Source: Azospirillum sp. OGB3
GTDB taxonomy: Bacteria > Pseudomonadota > Alphaproteobacteria > Azospirillales > Azospirillaceae
Assembly: GCF_014192915.1 (NCBI RefSeq)
Contig: NZ_JACHYN010000001.1
Coordinates: 310,001-374,000 of the forward strand
Direction: 5' to 3'
DNA length: 64,000 bases
Shown: piece after piece, positions 40,828-49,631 of the stretch
How the letters are laid out: each line of letters begins with the position of its first letter
Numbering within the stretch: position 1 is the first letter of the stretch
The notes under the pieces: model-generated
The model's database searches: none
Seen by the model: the letters and a program-made list of their open reading frames with translations, nothing else
Told to the model about the DNA's origin: nothing
Position numbers and translations under genes: made by a program

Positions 40828-40897
40828 AAAACCCGATCCCTTCCTTCTTCTTTCCATAGCCGGCGAGACTGACGCCGACCTGTCTTAAAGCTGGGCC

Positions 40898-42445
40898 TCA
40901 TTGCTGGCTGGCCGGCTCCGGACGCGGCATCGGCCCGCCGACCCGTTCCGCCGGGAAATGGAGCGAGGCCCGGAGGCCGGCCCCCGCCTCGCCCTCCAGC
41001 AGCAGCCGGCCGCCATGCGCCTCCATCAGGCTCTTCACGATGCTGAGCCCCAGCCCCGATCCCTGGAACCGGCGGGTCGCGCCGTCCTCCGCCTGGTAGA
41101 ACGGCTGGGCGGCCTTTTCAATCTGCTCGGGCGTCATGCCGATGCCCCGGTCCTGCACGGCGATGACGAAGCCGCCCTGCGGGTCCAGCCACGCCTGCAC
41201 CTCGATCGCCGACGGGGCGGTGCTGAACTTCACCGCGTTGGACAGCAGGTTCAGCAGCATCTGCCGCACCGCCCGCTCGTCGGCCTGAAGCACCGGCCAA
41301 ACCGCCCCCGCCGCCGTCCGGATCGTCCGGCCGCGCCCGGCCTGGGTGCCCAGCACCGTGGCGATGGCGGTGCCGACCACCTTGCGCGGGTCCACGGATT
41401 CGAAGGTCAGGTTGGCATGGCCCGATTCCATCTGGGCGACCGTCAGGATGTCGATGACCAGACTGAGCATATGGCGGGCGCTGCCCAGGATGTAGCCCGC
41501 ATACTGGGCGTGTTCCCGGCGGGTGCCTTCCTTCGCGCTTCCCGGTGCGCCCCCGCCGGCAGGCCGGTCCTCGCCCTGGAGGCCGCCGTCGTCGCGGATC
41601 AGCTCCGAGAAGCCGATGATCGCGTTCAGCGGGGTGCGCAGCTCGTGGCTCATGGTCGCCAGGAAGCGGGTCTTGGCCTGGCTGGCCTCCTCCGCCTGGG
41701 CGATGGCCGTCTGCAGGGCGCCGGCCATGGCCTCCATCCGGTCGTGCGCGCGCCGGATGGTCCGGTTCTGGATCAGCAGCACGGTGATGAACAGGACGCC
41801 GCAGACCGCCAGACCGGCGGCCAGCATGGAGAACAGCCCATGCAGATAGAGCAGGTGGTCGTGCCCCTCGTCCACCAGCTCCCCGCCGAACTGGGAGGCG
41901 ACGGAGGCGAAGGCGTTCAGCTCGCGGTCGACGGGTTCCAGCACCGCCAGGGCGGCAAGCGCCTTCTCCGCCGGCGGCAGCGGCCCGGCCAGGATCGTGC
42001 CGACGGTGTCCAGCGCCTGCTCCAGCCTCGCCACCGTGCGGCGATGCTGCGGGTAGCGGTCCATGAAGAGGGAGGCCTGCCCCCGCCCCAGCACGGCGAT
42101 GCGGTTGCGCACGATGTCCAGGCGGAGCTGCACCTCCTCCGCATCAATGTTGGTTCCGGGAAGCGCGCTGGCCAGGATGCGCTGCTCCAGCCGCGTCACC
42201 TCGCCCACAGTCTGGCCGGCGGCCCAGGCGAAGTTGTAGGGGGCGGCCCCGCGCAGCGCTTCGCCGTAATTCACCACCAGCAGGGACAGATAGGCGGCGG
42301 CCAGACCGAATGCGCCGGTCAGGATGGCCAGCCAGAGACCCAGGCGGCGCGCGCGGTCCTCCGACGCCCAGCCCAGCAGGCGGGACAGCCGCGTGCTCCC
42401 GTTCGGCGCGGTCTCGGTCGGCGAACTCACGGAGGGTGCCTTCAC
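40898..42445 (-). CDS. membrane histidine kinase with periplasmic sensor region
   Basis: A 515-residue kinase: TM1 about 36-59, periplasmic region about 60-198 (helical, no recognised domain), TM2 about 201-226, a coiled linker, HisKA with phosphosite H267 ([19 protein letters not shown]), and HATPase with N403 (LLSNAVKF), D432 (QDRGIGM) and GSGLGLSIV. All catalytic motifs are intact. There is no receiver domain and no response regulator nearby. It overlaps the upstream periplasmic SUOX-fold gene by four bases (ATGA), strongly suggesting that this protein is its periplasmic input. Confidence 0.9.
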   Translation of the reverse strand: MKAPSVSSPTETAPNGSTRLSRLLGWASEDRARRLGLWLAILTGAFGLAAAYLSLLVVNYGEALRGAAPYNFAWAAGQTVGEVTRLEQRILASALPGTNIDAEEVQLRLDIVRNRIAVLGRGQASLFMDRYPQHRRTVARLEQALDTVGTILAGPLPPAEKALAALAVLEPVDRELNAFASVASQFGGELVDEGHDHLLYLHGLFSMLAAGLAVCGVLFITVLLIQNRTIRRAHDRMEAMAGALQTAIAQAEEASQAKTRFLATMSHELRTPLNAIIGFSELIRDDGGLQGEDRPAGGGAPGSAKEGTRREHAQYAGYILGSARHMLSLVIDILTVAQMESGHANLTFESVDPRKVVGTAIATVLGTQAGRGRTIRTAAGAVWPVLQADERAVRQMLLNLLSNAVKFSTAPSAIEVQAWLDPQGGFVIAVQDRGIGMTPEQIEKAAQPFYQAEDGATRRFQGSGLGLSIVKSLMEAHGGRLLLEGEAGAGLRASLHFPAERVGGPMPRPEPASQQ

Positions 42446-42993
42446 TTTATGGTCAGCCGGGCGACCTGCCAGACCGAACGTCCGAAATATTTCTGCCGGT
42501 TGGCTTCCGGATCATGGTCGAAATCATAGACGATGAACAGCGGCCCCTTGTCGCTGACCGGCATGTAGGCTCCATCGCGCTTCAGCGCCAGGATCACCTT
42601 GCGGTTCCGCACGTCGTCCATGGGGATTTCGCCGGTGTAGTCGTTCAGCGCCGTCGCGGTCAGCGTTTCGCCGCGCGCCTCCAGACGCTCCATCAGGCGG
42701 GCCAGCGGCACCCCCTCGAAGGTCACCTTTCCCTTGTACCAGGGCGTGGCCGTGGTGAAGGACACCATGCCCAGCGCCTCCAGCATGGGACGGTCGAAGA
42801 CCGCCTCGCCGCCCCGGTTGGTCACCCCGATCTGGCCCGAAACCACCAGGATCGGCTTTTCCGTCGGCTCCGGCAGCGTCTCGGCGCTCGCCACTCCGGC
42901 AAGTACAAACAACGTCAGAGCGACAAGACCGCAAACAACTCTACCCACCATTTCGGCTAACCGTCCGCTATTCGGCCATGCAACCTTTATCAT
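42442..42993 (-). CDS. periplasmic sulfite-oxidase-fold protein, PruR-like pterin sensor candidate
   Basis: A 183-residue protein (169 if it starts at the Met at 42951, which gives a cleaner signal peptide: [19 protein letters not shown]). The mature part is one oxidoreductase molybdopterin-binding (SUOX) fold: [36 protein letters not shown] and [13 protein letters not shown] are its hallmark blocks. It has no cysteine after the signal peptide, so it lacks the thiolate that holds molybdenum in sulfite oxidase. PruR of Agrobacterium has this fold, lies in the periplasm, binds reduced pterins and controls a membrane signalling enzyme. The coupled kinase and nearby pterin genes fit that role; ligand binding is an inference. 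Confidence 0.8.
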   Translation of the reverse strand: MIKVAWPNSGRLAEMVGRVVCGLVALTLFVLAGVASAETLPEPTEKPILVVSGQIGVTNRGGEAVFDRPMLEALGMVSFTTATPWYKGKVTFEGVPLARLMERLEARGETLTATALNDYTGEIPMDDVRNRKVILALKRDGAYMPVSDKGPLFIVYDFDHDPEANRQKYFGRSVWQVARLTIK

Positions 42994-43182
42994 GATTGCT
43001 TTCTACGAACCTTCCAACGAAAATTCTGTAAAAATCATCCTCTCAATTTTTACATACGGAAAGGTGTAGCAAAATTCGTTCATTTTTCTCTCCGGATGCG
43101 ATCAGCCTGTAACGATCCGGCACCACCATTACCTCCGGCATTTCACACATCCCCAATGCACATCCCGACCGACGGAACACCC

Positions 43183-43818
43183 ATGGACGCCTTGATTCCG
43201 ATGCCCTCCGCCAATGCGCCGACAGTCGGTTACATCCTGGGAATCGGAACGAATCTCGACCCGGACCGGAACGCGGCGCTCATCGCCGCCCATCTGGCCG
43301 ATGCCTTCGGCGGCGTGCTGGTCAGCCGCTTCTACCGCACCGCACCGGTCGGCATGGCGAGCGTCCATCCTTTCGTCAATTATTGCGCCTATGTGCCGAG
43401 CGCGCTGGATCCCGCCTGCTGCAAGGGGATGTGCGTGGGAATCGAGCTGGCGCTAGGCCGCGACCGCGACCATCCCGGCTGCAAGACGCGCGACCGGCCG
43501 GCCGACATCGACCTGATCGGGCGGGTCGGCCGCTCCTTCCCGGCGGACGGTCTGGCGGCCCTGTCCCCGGACCCCTATCTGACCGCCCCCTTCGCGGAGA
43601 TCGCCGCGCTGCTCGCCGGCCGCCCGGTTCCGCCGCCGCGGGGCGAGCTGTGCGCCGCCGCCGTGCCGGGCTGCCGCGGCGGCTCGCCCCGGTTAGGCGA
43701 GGCGCCGGCCACCGTCCACCGCGACGACGGCGCCGGTCTGATAGTGGTTCTGCAGGATGGCCTCGACCGCCATGCCGATGGCCTCCACCCCGCCCTCCTC
43801 GCCGAGCAGCGTCTCTGA
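43183..43818 (+). CDS. folK: HPPK-like pyrophosphokinase with extended C-terminus
   Basis: A 211-residue protein with the HPPK fold: VGYILGIGTNLDPDRNAALI, VSRFYRTAPVGM, FVNYCAYVPSALDP, and LALGRDRDHPGCKTRDRPADIDLIG, where the two Asp of ADIDL hold the magnesium ions. HPPK transfers pyrophosphate from ATP to 6-hydroxymethyl-dihydropterin. The N-terminus is uncertain (Met at 43156 and 43201 are options). The last 42 codons overlap the convergent reductase gene on the other strand. Whether this is the only folK of the organism or a second copy dedicated to another pterin cannot be told here. Confidence 0.75.
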   Translation: MDALIPMPSANAPTVGYILGIGTNLDPDRNAALIAAHLADAFGGVLVSRFYRTAPVGMASVHPFVNYCAYVPSALDPACCKGMCVGIELALGRDRDHPGCKTRDRPADIDLIGRVGRSFPADGLAALSPDPYLTAPFAEIAALLAGRPVPPPRGELCAAAVPGCRGGSPRLGEAPATVHRDDGAGLIVVLQDGLDRHADGLHPALLAEQRL

Positions 43819-44421
43819 CAGCACGCGGGCCCGCGCCTCGGGGCCGTGCCACTCCTTGAACAGGATCGGCCCCGGCTGGACGACGTTGACCTTCACCTTC
43901 GGCGCCAGCCGCTTGGCGAAGGACAAAGCGAGGTTCTGAAGCGCGGCCTTGCTGGCGCAGTAGGCGTCGAAGGCCGGGTTGGGGTTGTCGGCGTAGATGT
44001 CGGTGATGTGGACGATGTCGGCCCGCCGCGCCGACCCGGCGTCCAGCAGCGGCGCCAGCTCGCGGTTCAGCGCGAAGGGGGCGCGGACATGAACGGCGTG
44101 GAAGACGTCGAGCTGCCGCAGCGCGTCGCCGGTGTCCGCCGCCGTCATCTCGAAGGCCGAGGCGTTGTGGATCACCGCCCGCAGGCTGCCCGCCACGCCC
44201 CGCACCGCCCCGGCCAGCCGCGGCCCGCCGTCCGGATCGGCCAGATCGCCCGGCAGGCAGACCGCCCCGGCGGCGCGCAGCCGCTCCACGTCCCCGGTGA
44301 GGGTCCGGTAATGGGCGATGACCGGGTGTCCCAGCGCCATCATCCGCTCGGCCAGATGCAAACCGACGCGGCGGCCCGCGCCGGTGACGAGAACGGCGTC
44401 CTGCAACAGGGATGCGGTCAT
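43693..44421 (-). CDS. folM: FolM/PTR1-type pteridine reductase (SDR family)
   Basis: A 242-residue short-chain reductase. TGAGRRVGLHLAERM (residues 13-27) has the TGxxxRxG cofactor motif that marks pteridine reductases instead of the usual TGxxxGxG. Further family blocks are IHNASAFEM, HITDIYADNP, the catalytic YCASKAALQNLA, SFAKRLAPKVKVNVVQPGPILF and VAVDGGRRLA. E. coli FolM makes tetrahydromonapterin; Agrobacterium PruA is of the same type. The end overlaps folK by 126 bases. It is divergent from the tRNA-Arg and folC region. Confidence 0.85.
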   Translation of the reverse strand: MTASLLQDAVLVTGAGRRVGLHLAERMMALGHPVIAHYRTLTGDVERLRAAGAVCLPGDLADPDGGPRLAGAVRGVAGSLRAVIHNASAFEMTAADTGDALRQLDVFHAVHVRAPFALNRELAPLLDAGSARRADIVHITDIYADNPNPAFDAYCASKAALQNLALSFAKRLAPKVKVNVVQPGPILFKEWHGPEARARVLSETLLGEEGGVEAIGMAVEAILQNHYQTGAVVAVDGGRRLA

Positions 44422-44480
44422 GGAAAAAACCTTCGGCAGGGAGCCGGCAGACGGACGGCGGAACCGCTCGCGGAAGGAGG

Positions 44481-44557
44481 TGGTGACCCCGGCTGGACTC
44501 GAACCAGCTGCCTACGGTTTAGGAAACCGTCGCTCTATCCAGATGAGCTACGGGGCC
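44481..44557 (-). tRNA. tRNA-Arg (anticodon CCT)
   Basis: Minus strand: acceptor GGCCCCG with CGGGGTC, D-arm GCTC-ATCTGGATA-GAGC, anticodon stem ACGGT-ACCGT with loop TTCCTAA (anticodon CCT, reads AGG), T-loop TTCGAGT and an encoded CCA. A complete cloverleaf. Confidence 0.96.
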
Positions 44558-44729
44558 ACGGCGCTGAACATAGCGGCTCCGCTACGACTTGCCAACCATC
44601 CGTCGCCCGCGCCGTCTCCGGGCCGCCTCCGGAGCCCGATCGGGGCGGCCGGCCGAAAAGGTCACCGCTGGCAGCGGCGCGGCGCATGGCGCGGCCGGCG
44701 AATCCGCTGGGCATGGGCACGCCGCTGCG

Positions 44730-44735
44730 TATACT
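44730..44735 (+). promoter_or_regulatory. TATACT box seven bases before an ATG, leaderless-start candidate
   Basis: TATACT (44730-44735) ends seven bases before the A of the ATG at 44742, where transcription from this box would be expected to begin. No Shine-Dalgarno sequence lies between. The -35 region (CTGGGC at 17 bases) is weak. The transcript may therefore be leaderless. Confidence 0.4.
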
Positions 44736-44741
44736 GCGCCC

Positions 44742-46409
44742 ATGGCACGCATGCTTTACCTGCGCGACATCGAGGTCGATGTGCACGTCCGCTGCCGCGC
44801 CTGCGGCCACGAGGGCGTGCTGCCGCGCGCGGACATGAACCGGCGCTTCGGCCCCAACTATCCGGTCCTGTCCATCGCCCCCCATTACCGCTGCTCGCGC
44901 TGCAATTCCCGCGACACCGAAAGCCGCCCGGCGCCCCCGCCCTTCTCGACGCCCGTGACGGCGACGTCCATGGTGGACGACGCCCCGTCCTTCGCCGGAC
45001 CGCTGGCCGCCCTGCAAGGGCTGCTCGACGCGGTGCGGGGCCGTGGCGATGCGATGGACGAGCCGAAGGAGGACGCGGCCCCCGTGACCCGGGCGCCGGC
45101 CCCCGTGCCGGCCACCGCCCGGCCCGCCGCCGCGCTGGACCCGGATTTGGATCTGGAGTTGGAACGGCTGGCCGCGGACAGTGACGCCGCCCCCGAGTCG
45201 GGCCGTCGCCCCTTGTGGGAGCCGGTGTCGCTCGCCGACCTCGCCGGCCACGACGAAGATCGCGACGACGAAGATGGCGACGACGCGGCCGCCGCCGAGT
45301 GGGACGACGACGAGGATTGGAGCCCGCGCCGCTGGACACTCGCCGACCGGGACGAGAGCGGGGACGGGGACGGGGACGACGAAAATCGGGTCGAGACCGC
45401 GCCTCCGGCCACGATCCCTCGGGCAAGCCATCCGGCGGCCGCGGACGATCCGGACGACGACGCCTCCCGCTCCTTCGACCGCACCATCGCGGCGCTGCGC
45501 AGCATCCTGGACGGCCGCGGCGACGGCGCCCGCGCGGAGGAGGCCGCGCCTGCCCCAGCGCCGGCCTTTTCGATCCAGGACGCTGCCGGCGTCTCACAGG
45601 ACGACGATGCCCTCGGCGAAGACCCCGACGACTCCGACGAGACGGAGCCGTCCAACGACGACATTCTGGGCTTCGCCATCCGCGATCCGGACAAGGCCCC
45701 GCCCCCCTGGGAGCGCCCCCGCGAGCGCGGCACCGCGCCCGCCGGCAGCGAACCGCTGGACCGCACCATCGCCGCCCTGCGCAGCATGGTCCAAAAGGCC
45801 GCCGCCGACCGCGACGAGGACGAGGGCAAGGACGACCGCGACGGCGGCGTGGTGACTCCGCTGTTCGGCCGGTCGCACAAGCCGGACGGCGATCTTGAGC
45901 GTGATGTTGAGGACGGCGACGGCCCGGAGGAGGACCGGAAGGCCGATGCCGACGACGCCTTCTGGAACGGCGAGGGCGCGGACGATGATGCGGACAGGGA
46001 AGGCGAGCCGGACGACGGCGCTCCGGTGCTGCGAAAGTCCGCTCAGGAACAGGACATGGAAGAGGCGTTGCGCGCCCTGCGCGCGCTCGTCGAGGCGGAA
46101 AGCGATCTGGACGACCCGCCCCACCCCGCCTGGAAAAGCGAAGCGCCCACCCGCCCCGACGCAAACGCCTTGCCCGGCTTCAAGCCGCTGCCGCGCCACG
46201 CGCCGGAAGCGGACGATGACGATGAGCCTCTGGACTTGGTTGAGCCGGTCCCCCTGAACGCGGCGGAAAAGCCCAAGCCCGACGCCGGACGGCGACCGGA
46301 TGGCAACGAGTCCGGAAAGAAAGCCGCCAAGGACGACTCGGGCACGCTCGGCAAGACCCTGGCGGCGCTGCGCAACATGCTGGAACTGGACGGCAAGCAG
46401 GGGCGCTGA
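44742..46409 (+). CDS. acidic zinc-ribbon protein with five short helical repeats, unknown
   Basis: A 555-residue protein. The N-terminus holds a zinc ribbon (C18, C21, C51, C54: CRACGHEG then CSRCNSRD). The rest is an extremely Asp/Glu/Pro-rich, presumably disordered chain punctuated by five copies of a short amphipathic helix: residues 84-98 (FAGPLAALQGLLDAV), 245-256 (FDRTIAALRSIL), 339-350 (LDRTIAALRSMV), 439-451 (MEEALRALRALVE) and 536-548 (LGKTLAALRNMLE), spaced 85-160 residues apart. Such a layout suggests a scaffold presenting five docking motifs to one partner. I do not recognise a family. The long N-terminal extension of the frame is non-coding. Confidence 0.8.
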   Translation: MARMLYLRDIEVDVHVRCRACGHEGVLPRADMNRRFGPNYPVLSIAPHYRCSRCNSRDTESRPAPPPFSTPVTATSMVDDAPSFAGPLAALQGLLDAVRGRGDAMDEPKEDAAPVTRAPAPVPATARPAAALDPDLDLELERLAADSDAAPESGRRPLWEPVSLADLAGHDEDRDDEDGDDAAAAEWDDDEDWSPRRWTLADRDESGDGDGDDENRVETAPPATIPRASHPAAADDPDDDASRSFDRTIAALRSILDGRGDGARAEEAAPAPAPAFSIQDAAGVSQDDDALGEDPDDSDETEPSNDDILGFAIRDPDKAPPPWERPRERGTAPAGSEPLDRTIAALRSMVQKAAADRDEDEGKDDRDGGVVTPLFGRSHKPDGDLERDVEDGDGPEEDRKADADDAFWNGEGADDDADREGEPDDGAPVLRKSAQEQDMEEALRALRALVEAESDLDDPPHPAWKSEAPTRPDANALPGFKPLPRHAPEADDDDEPLDLVEPVPLNAAEKPKPDAGRRPDGNESGKKAAKDDSGTLGKTLAALRNMLELDGKQGR

Positions 46410-46434
46410 CGCCCCGCTTGCCCGCCCCTTTGGA

Positions 46435-47733
46435 TCAGCCGTTTTCCGCCAGGACCGTGCCCGCCAGATAAAGCGAGCCGCAGATCAGCAGGCGGGCCGG
46501 CCCATCGACCCGCCCCTTCAGATCCTCCAGGGCGCTGCCGACATCCGCCGCCGCCGCGCTGTCGGCTATGCCGCAGGCGCGGGTGGCCGCGGCGGTGTCC
46601 TCGGCCGTCAGCGACGCCTCCTCGCCGGGGATGGCGACGGTGCGGGCGGCGGTGACGAAGGGCGCCAGCGGTCCCAGGAACTCCCGCGGCTCCTTGCTCG
46701 CCAGCATGCCGTAGACCAGCAGCAGCGCCCGCTCCGGCTCCTTCTGCGCCCAGCGCGCGGCCTGGACGGCCAGCACCTCGCCCGCCGAGTCGTTGTGGCC
46801 GCCGTCCAGCCACAGCTCCCAGCCGGCGGGCAGAGCCTGGGCCAGGGGGCCGCGGGTCAGCCGTTGCAGGCGGGCGGGCCACTCCACGGCGGCGAGGCCG
46901 CGGCGCACCGCCGCGTCGTCGACCTCGACTGGCAGATGGTCCAGGCAGGCCAGCGCCACCCCGGCGTTGACGATCTGGTGCGCCCCGGCCAGCCCCGGCA
47001 GCGGCAGGTCGATGCGGCGGCGAGAACTCTCGAAGCGGAAGCCGCCCTCGGTCGGGGTGACCGACCAGCCATGGACCGGCGCCCCCACCGTCTCGGCGCG
47101 GATGGCCAGGGTGCGGGCGGCCTCCTCCGCGGGCTGCGGGAAGATCACGGCGGGGACGCCCGGCTTGAAGATGCCGGCCTTCTCGCCCGCGATGGCCTCC
47201 AGCGTGTCGCCGAGGAACTGGCGGTGGTCGTAGGAGATGCGCGTGATCGCGGTGACCGCCGGGCGGTCCACCACGTTGGTGGCGTCCAGCCGCCCGCCCA
47301 GCCCGGTCTCAAGAAGCACCACGTCCGCCGGCACCCGCGCGAAGGCGAGCAGGGCGGCGACCGTCGTCACCTCGAAGAAGGTGATCGGCCCGCCGCCGTT
47401 GGCAACCTCGCACTCCTCCAGCAGGGCGGCCAGCCGGTCGTCGTCGATCAGCGTGCCGGCCAGCCGGATGCGCTCGTGGAAGCGCACGAGGTGGGGCGAG
47501 GTGTAGACATGCACCCGCAGCCCCGCGGCCTCCAGCATCGCCCGCAGGAAGGCGAGCGTGGAGCCCTTGCCGTTGGTGCCCGCCACATGGACCACCGGCG
47601 GCAGGCGCCGCTCCGGATGGTCCAGCGCGGCGAGCAGCCGGTGCACGCGGTCCAGCGACAGGTCGATGACCTTGGGGTGCAGACCCTTCAGCCGGTCGAG
47701 AACCGGATCGGCGAGCGACTCAGCGAGCGGCAT
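46435..47733 (-). CDS. folC: folylpolyglutamate synthase / dihydrofolate synthase
   Basis: A 432-residue FolC with the ATP loop VHVAGTNGKGSTLAFL (about residues 48-63), YTSPHLVRFHERIR, the metal-binding FFEVTTVAALLAF, VLLETGLGGRLDATNVV and the C-domain WELWLDGGHNDSAG. It adds glutamate to dihydropteroate and folates. It follows accD by seven bases on the same strand, giving the common trpB-trpA-accD-folC order. Confidence 0.94.
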   Translation of the reverse strand: MPLAESLADPVLDRLKGLHPKVIDLSLDRVHRLLAALDHPERRLPPVVHVAGTNGKGSTLAFLRAMLEAAGLRVHVYTSPHLVRFHERIRLAGTLIDDDRLAALLEECEVANGGGPITFFEVTTVAALLAFARVPADVVLLETGLGGRLDATNVVDRPAVTAITRISYDHRQFLGDTLEAIAGEKAGIFKPGVPAVIFPQPAEEAARTLAIRAETVGAPVHGWSVTPTEGGFRFESSRRRIDLPLPGLAGAHQIVNAGVALACLDHLPVEVDDAAVRRGLAAVEWPARLQRLTRGPLAQALPAGWELWLDGGHNDSAGEVLAVQAARWAQKEPERALLLVYGMLASKEPREFLGPLAPFVTAARTVAIPGEEASLTAEDTAAATRACGIADSAAAADVGSALEDLKGRVDGPARLLICGSLYLAGTVLAENG

Positions 47734-47740
47734 GGCGGGA

Positions 47741-48727
47741 TCAGGCCGGCTGCTCGGAGCCGGTCCTCTCGGCGCCCGCCTGGGCCGGCGTCTCGTCGGC
47801 GGCCTCGGCCTGGCTGCGCGGCTCCTCCGTCTGGACGGCGGCCGGCAGGGCCGGCAGCGCCTCCGGCGCCACGGCCAGGACCGGCTGCATCAGCAGGGTC
47901 AGGACGCGCGACAGGGTCGGGCGCAGGTCGCGGCGATGGACGACCATGTCCACCATGCCGTGCTCCTGCAGGTACTCGGAGCGCTGGAAGCCCTCCGGCA
48001 GGGTCTCGCGGATCGTGCTCTCGATCACGCGGGCGCCGGCGAAGCCGATCTGCGCGCCCTTCTCGGCGATGTGGATGTCGCCGATCATCGCGAAGGAGGC
48101 GGTGACGCCGCCGGTCGTCGGGTCGGTCAGCACCACGATGTAGGGCAGGCCGGCTTCCTTGACCATCTCCACCGCGATGGTGGTGCGCGGCATCTGCATC
48201 AGCGACAGGATGCCTTCCTGCATGCGCGCCCCGCCCGAGGCCGGGACGACGATCAGCGCCGCCTTCTGGGCGATGGCGGTGCGGGCGGCGGCCAGGATGC
48301 CCTCGCCCACCGCGATCCCCATCGAGCCGCCCATGAAGCCGAAGTCGAAGGCCGCGACGACCGCCGGCTGCCCGCCGATCAGACCGGAGCCGACGACGAT
48401 GGCGTCATGGCGGCCCGTCTTGGTCTGGGCTTCCTTCAGGCGGTCGGTGTAGCGCTTCTGGTCGCGGAACTTCAGCGGATCGACCACCGACTTGGGCAGC
48501 TCGACCGACTGGTAGTCGCCCTCGTCGAACATCGAGGCCAGCCGCTTGATCGGGTCCAGCCGCATGTGGAAGCCGCAATGCTGGCAGACGTTGAGGTTCT
48601 CCTCCAGATCGCGGTGGAAGAGCATCGCCTCGCAGCTCGGGCACTTGTGCCAGAGGTTGTCGGGAACCTCCTTGCGGGCATAGAGGGCGCGGATCTTGGG
48701 ACGGACGTAGTTGGTAAGCCAGTTCAT
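47741..48727 (-). CDS. accD: acetyl-CoA carboxylase carboxyltransferase subunit beta
   Basis: A 328-residue AccD with the N-terminal zinc ribbon ([20 protein letters not shown] then QHCGFHM) and the carboxyltransferase core ([60 protein letters not shown]). The last 45 residues are a Pro/Ala/Glu-rich tail beyond the domain. It transfers carboxyl to acetyl-CoA for fatty acid synthesis. AGGAAGAA precedes the ATG. Confidence 0.96.
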   Translation of the reverse strand: MNWLTNYVRPKIRALYARKEVPDNLWHKCPSCEAMLFHRDLEENLNVCQHCGFHMRLDPIKRLASMFDEGDYQSVELPKSVVDPLKFRDQKRYTDRLKEAQTKTGRHDAIVVGSGLIGGQPAVVAAFDFGFMGGSMGIAVGEGILAAARTAIAQKAALIVVPASGGARMQEGILSLMQMPRTTIAVEMVKEAGLPYIVVLTDPTTGGVTASFAMIGDIHIAEKGAQIGFAGARVIESTIRETLPEGFQRSEYLQEHGMVDMVVHRRDLRPTLSRVLTLLMQPVLAVAPEALPALPAAVQTEEPRSQAEAADETPAQAGAERTGSEQPA

Positions 48728-48776
48728 CGAATTCTTCCTGATATCCCGCTCAGCCAGCGCTTTCAGGCCGGTGCAC

Positions 48777-49631
48777 TCAGACGCGCGCGCCGCGCACGCC
48801 GCCGGCCAGTTCCCGGACGAAGCCCAGCACATCCTCGGCCAGACCCGGCCGGGCCTTGCCGTCCGCGTCCAGCCCGCCGGCCAGCCGCGTGACGATGGCC
48901 GAGCCGACCACCGCCGCGTCGGCGACGCGGGCGACATCGGCCGCCTGCTCCGGCGTCTTGATGCCGAAGCCGACCGCCACCGGCAGATCGGTGTGGCGCT
49001 TCAGACGCTCCACCGCGGCGCCCACCGCGGCGTTGTCGGCGCTGGCCGCACCGGTAATGCCGGCGATCGACACGTAGTAGACGAAGCCCGAGGTGTTCTG
49101 GAGAACCGCCGGCAGGCGCTTGTCGTCGGTGGTCGGCGTCGCCAGGCGGATGAAGTTCACCCCGGCCTTCAGCGCCGGGATGCACAGCTCCTCGTCCTCT
49201 TCGGGCGGCAGGTCGACGACGATCAGCCCGTCCACCCCGGCCTCGATGGCGTCGGCCAGGAAGCGGTCCACCCCATAGGCGTGGATCGGGTTGTAATAGC
49301 CCATCAGGATGACCGGCGTGTCGGCGTCCGTTTCGCGGAAGCCGCGCACGAGGTCCAGCGTCCTGCGCGCCGTCGTCCCGGCGTGGAGCGCGCGCAGGCT
49401 GGCCGCCTGGATCGCCGGGCCGTCGGCCATCGGGTCGGAGAAGGGCAGCCCCAGCTCGATCAGGTCGGCGCCCGCCGCGGGCAGGCCGTGCAGGACGGCG
49501 CGGCAGGTCTCCAGGTCCGGGTCGCCCGCCGTGATGAAGGTGACGAGGCCGGCGCGGCCCTCCGCCTTCAGCGCGGCGAAACGCTTGGCGATGCGGCCAT
49601 TGTCAAAGGCCTTGTCCTTGGGGGCGCTCAC
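48777..49631 (-). CDS. trpA: tryptophan synthase alpha chain
   Basis: A 284-residue TrpA. Catalytic E59 and D70 lie in [40 protein letters not shown] and [11 protein letters not shown] are the other TIM-barrel blocks. It splits indole-3-glycerol phosphate and passes indole to TrpB. The start overlaps the trpB stop by four bases (ATGA). Confidence 0.97.
   Translation of the reverse strand: MSAPKDKAFDNGRIAKRFAALKAEGRAGLVTFITAGDPDLETCRAVLHGLPAAGADLIELGLPFSDPMADGPAIQAASLRALHAGTTARRTLDLVRGFRETDADTPVILMGYYNPIHAYGVDRFLADAIEAGVDGLIVVDLPPEEDEELCIPALKAGVNFIRLATPTTDDKRLPAVLQNTSGFVYYVSIAGITGAASADNAAVGAAVERLKRHTDLPVAVGFGIKTPEQAADVARVADAAVVGSAIVTRLAGGLDADGKARPGLAEDVLGFVRELAGGVRGARV

Noticed and set aside
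39234..47733. Reading the folE, folK, folM and folC group simply as a folate operon
   Set aside because: folC belongs to a separate trpB-trpA-accD-folC run beyond the tRNA and scaffold gene, and folE is cotranscribed with a sensor kinase and a periplasmic protein rather than with folP or folB. It remains the main alternative for the folK-folM part.
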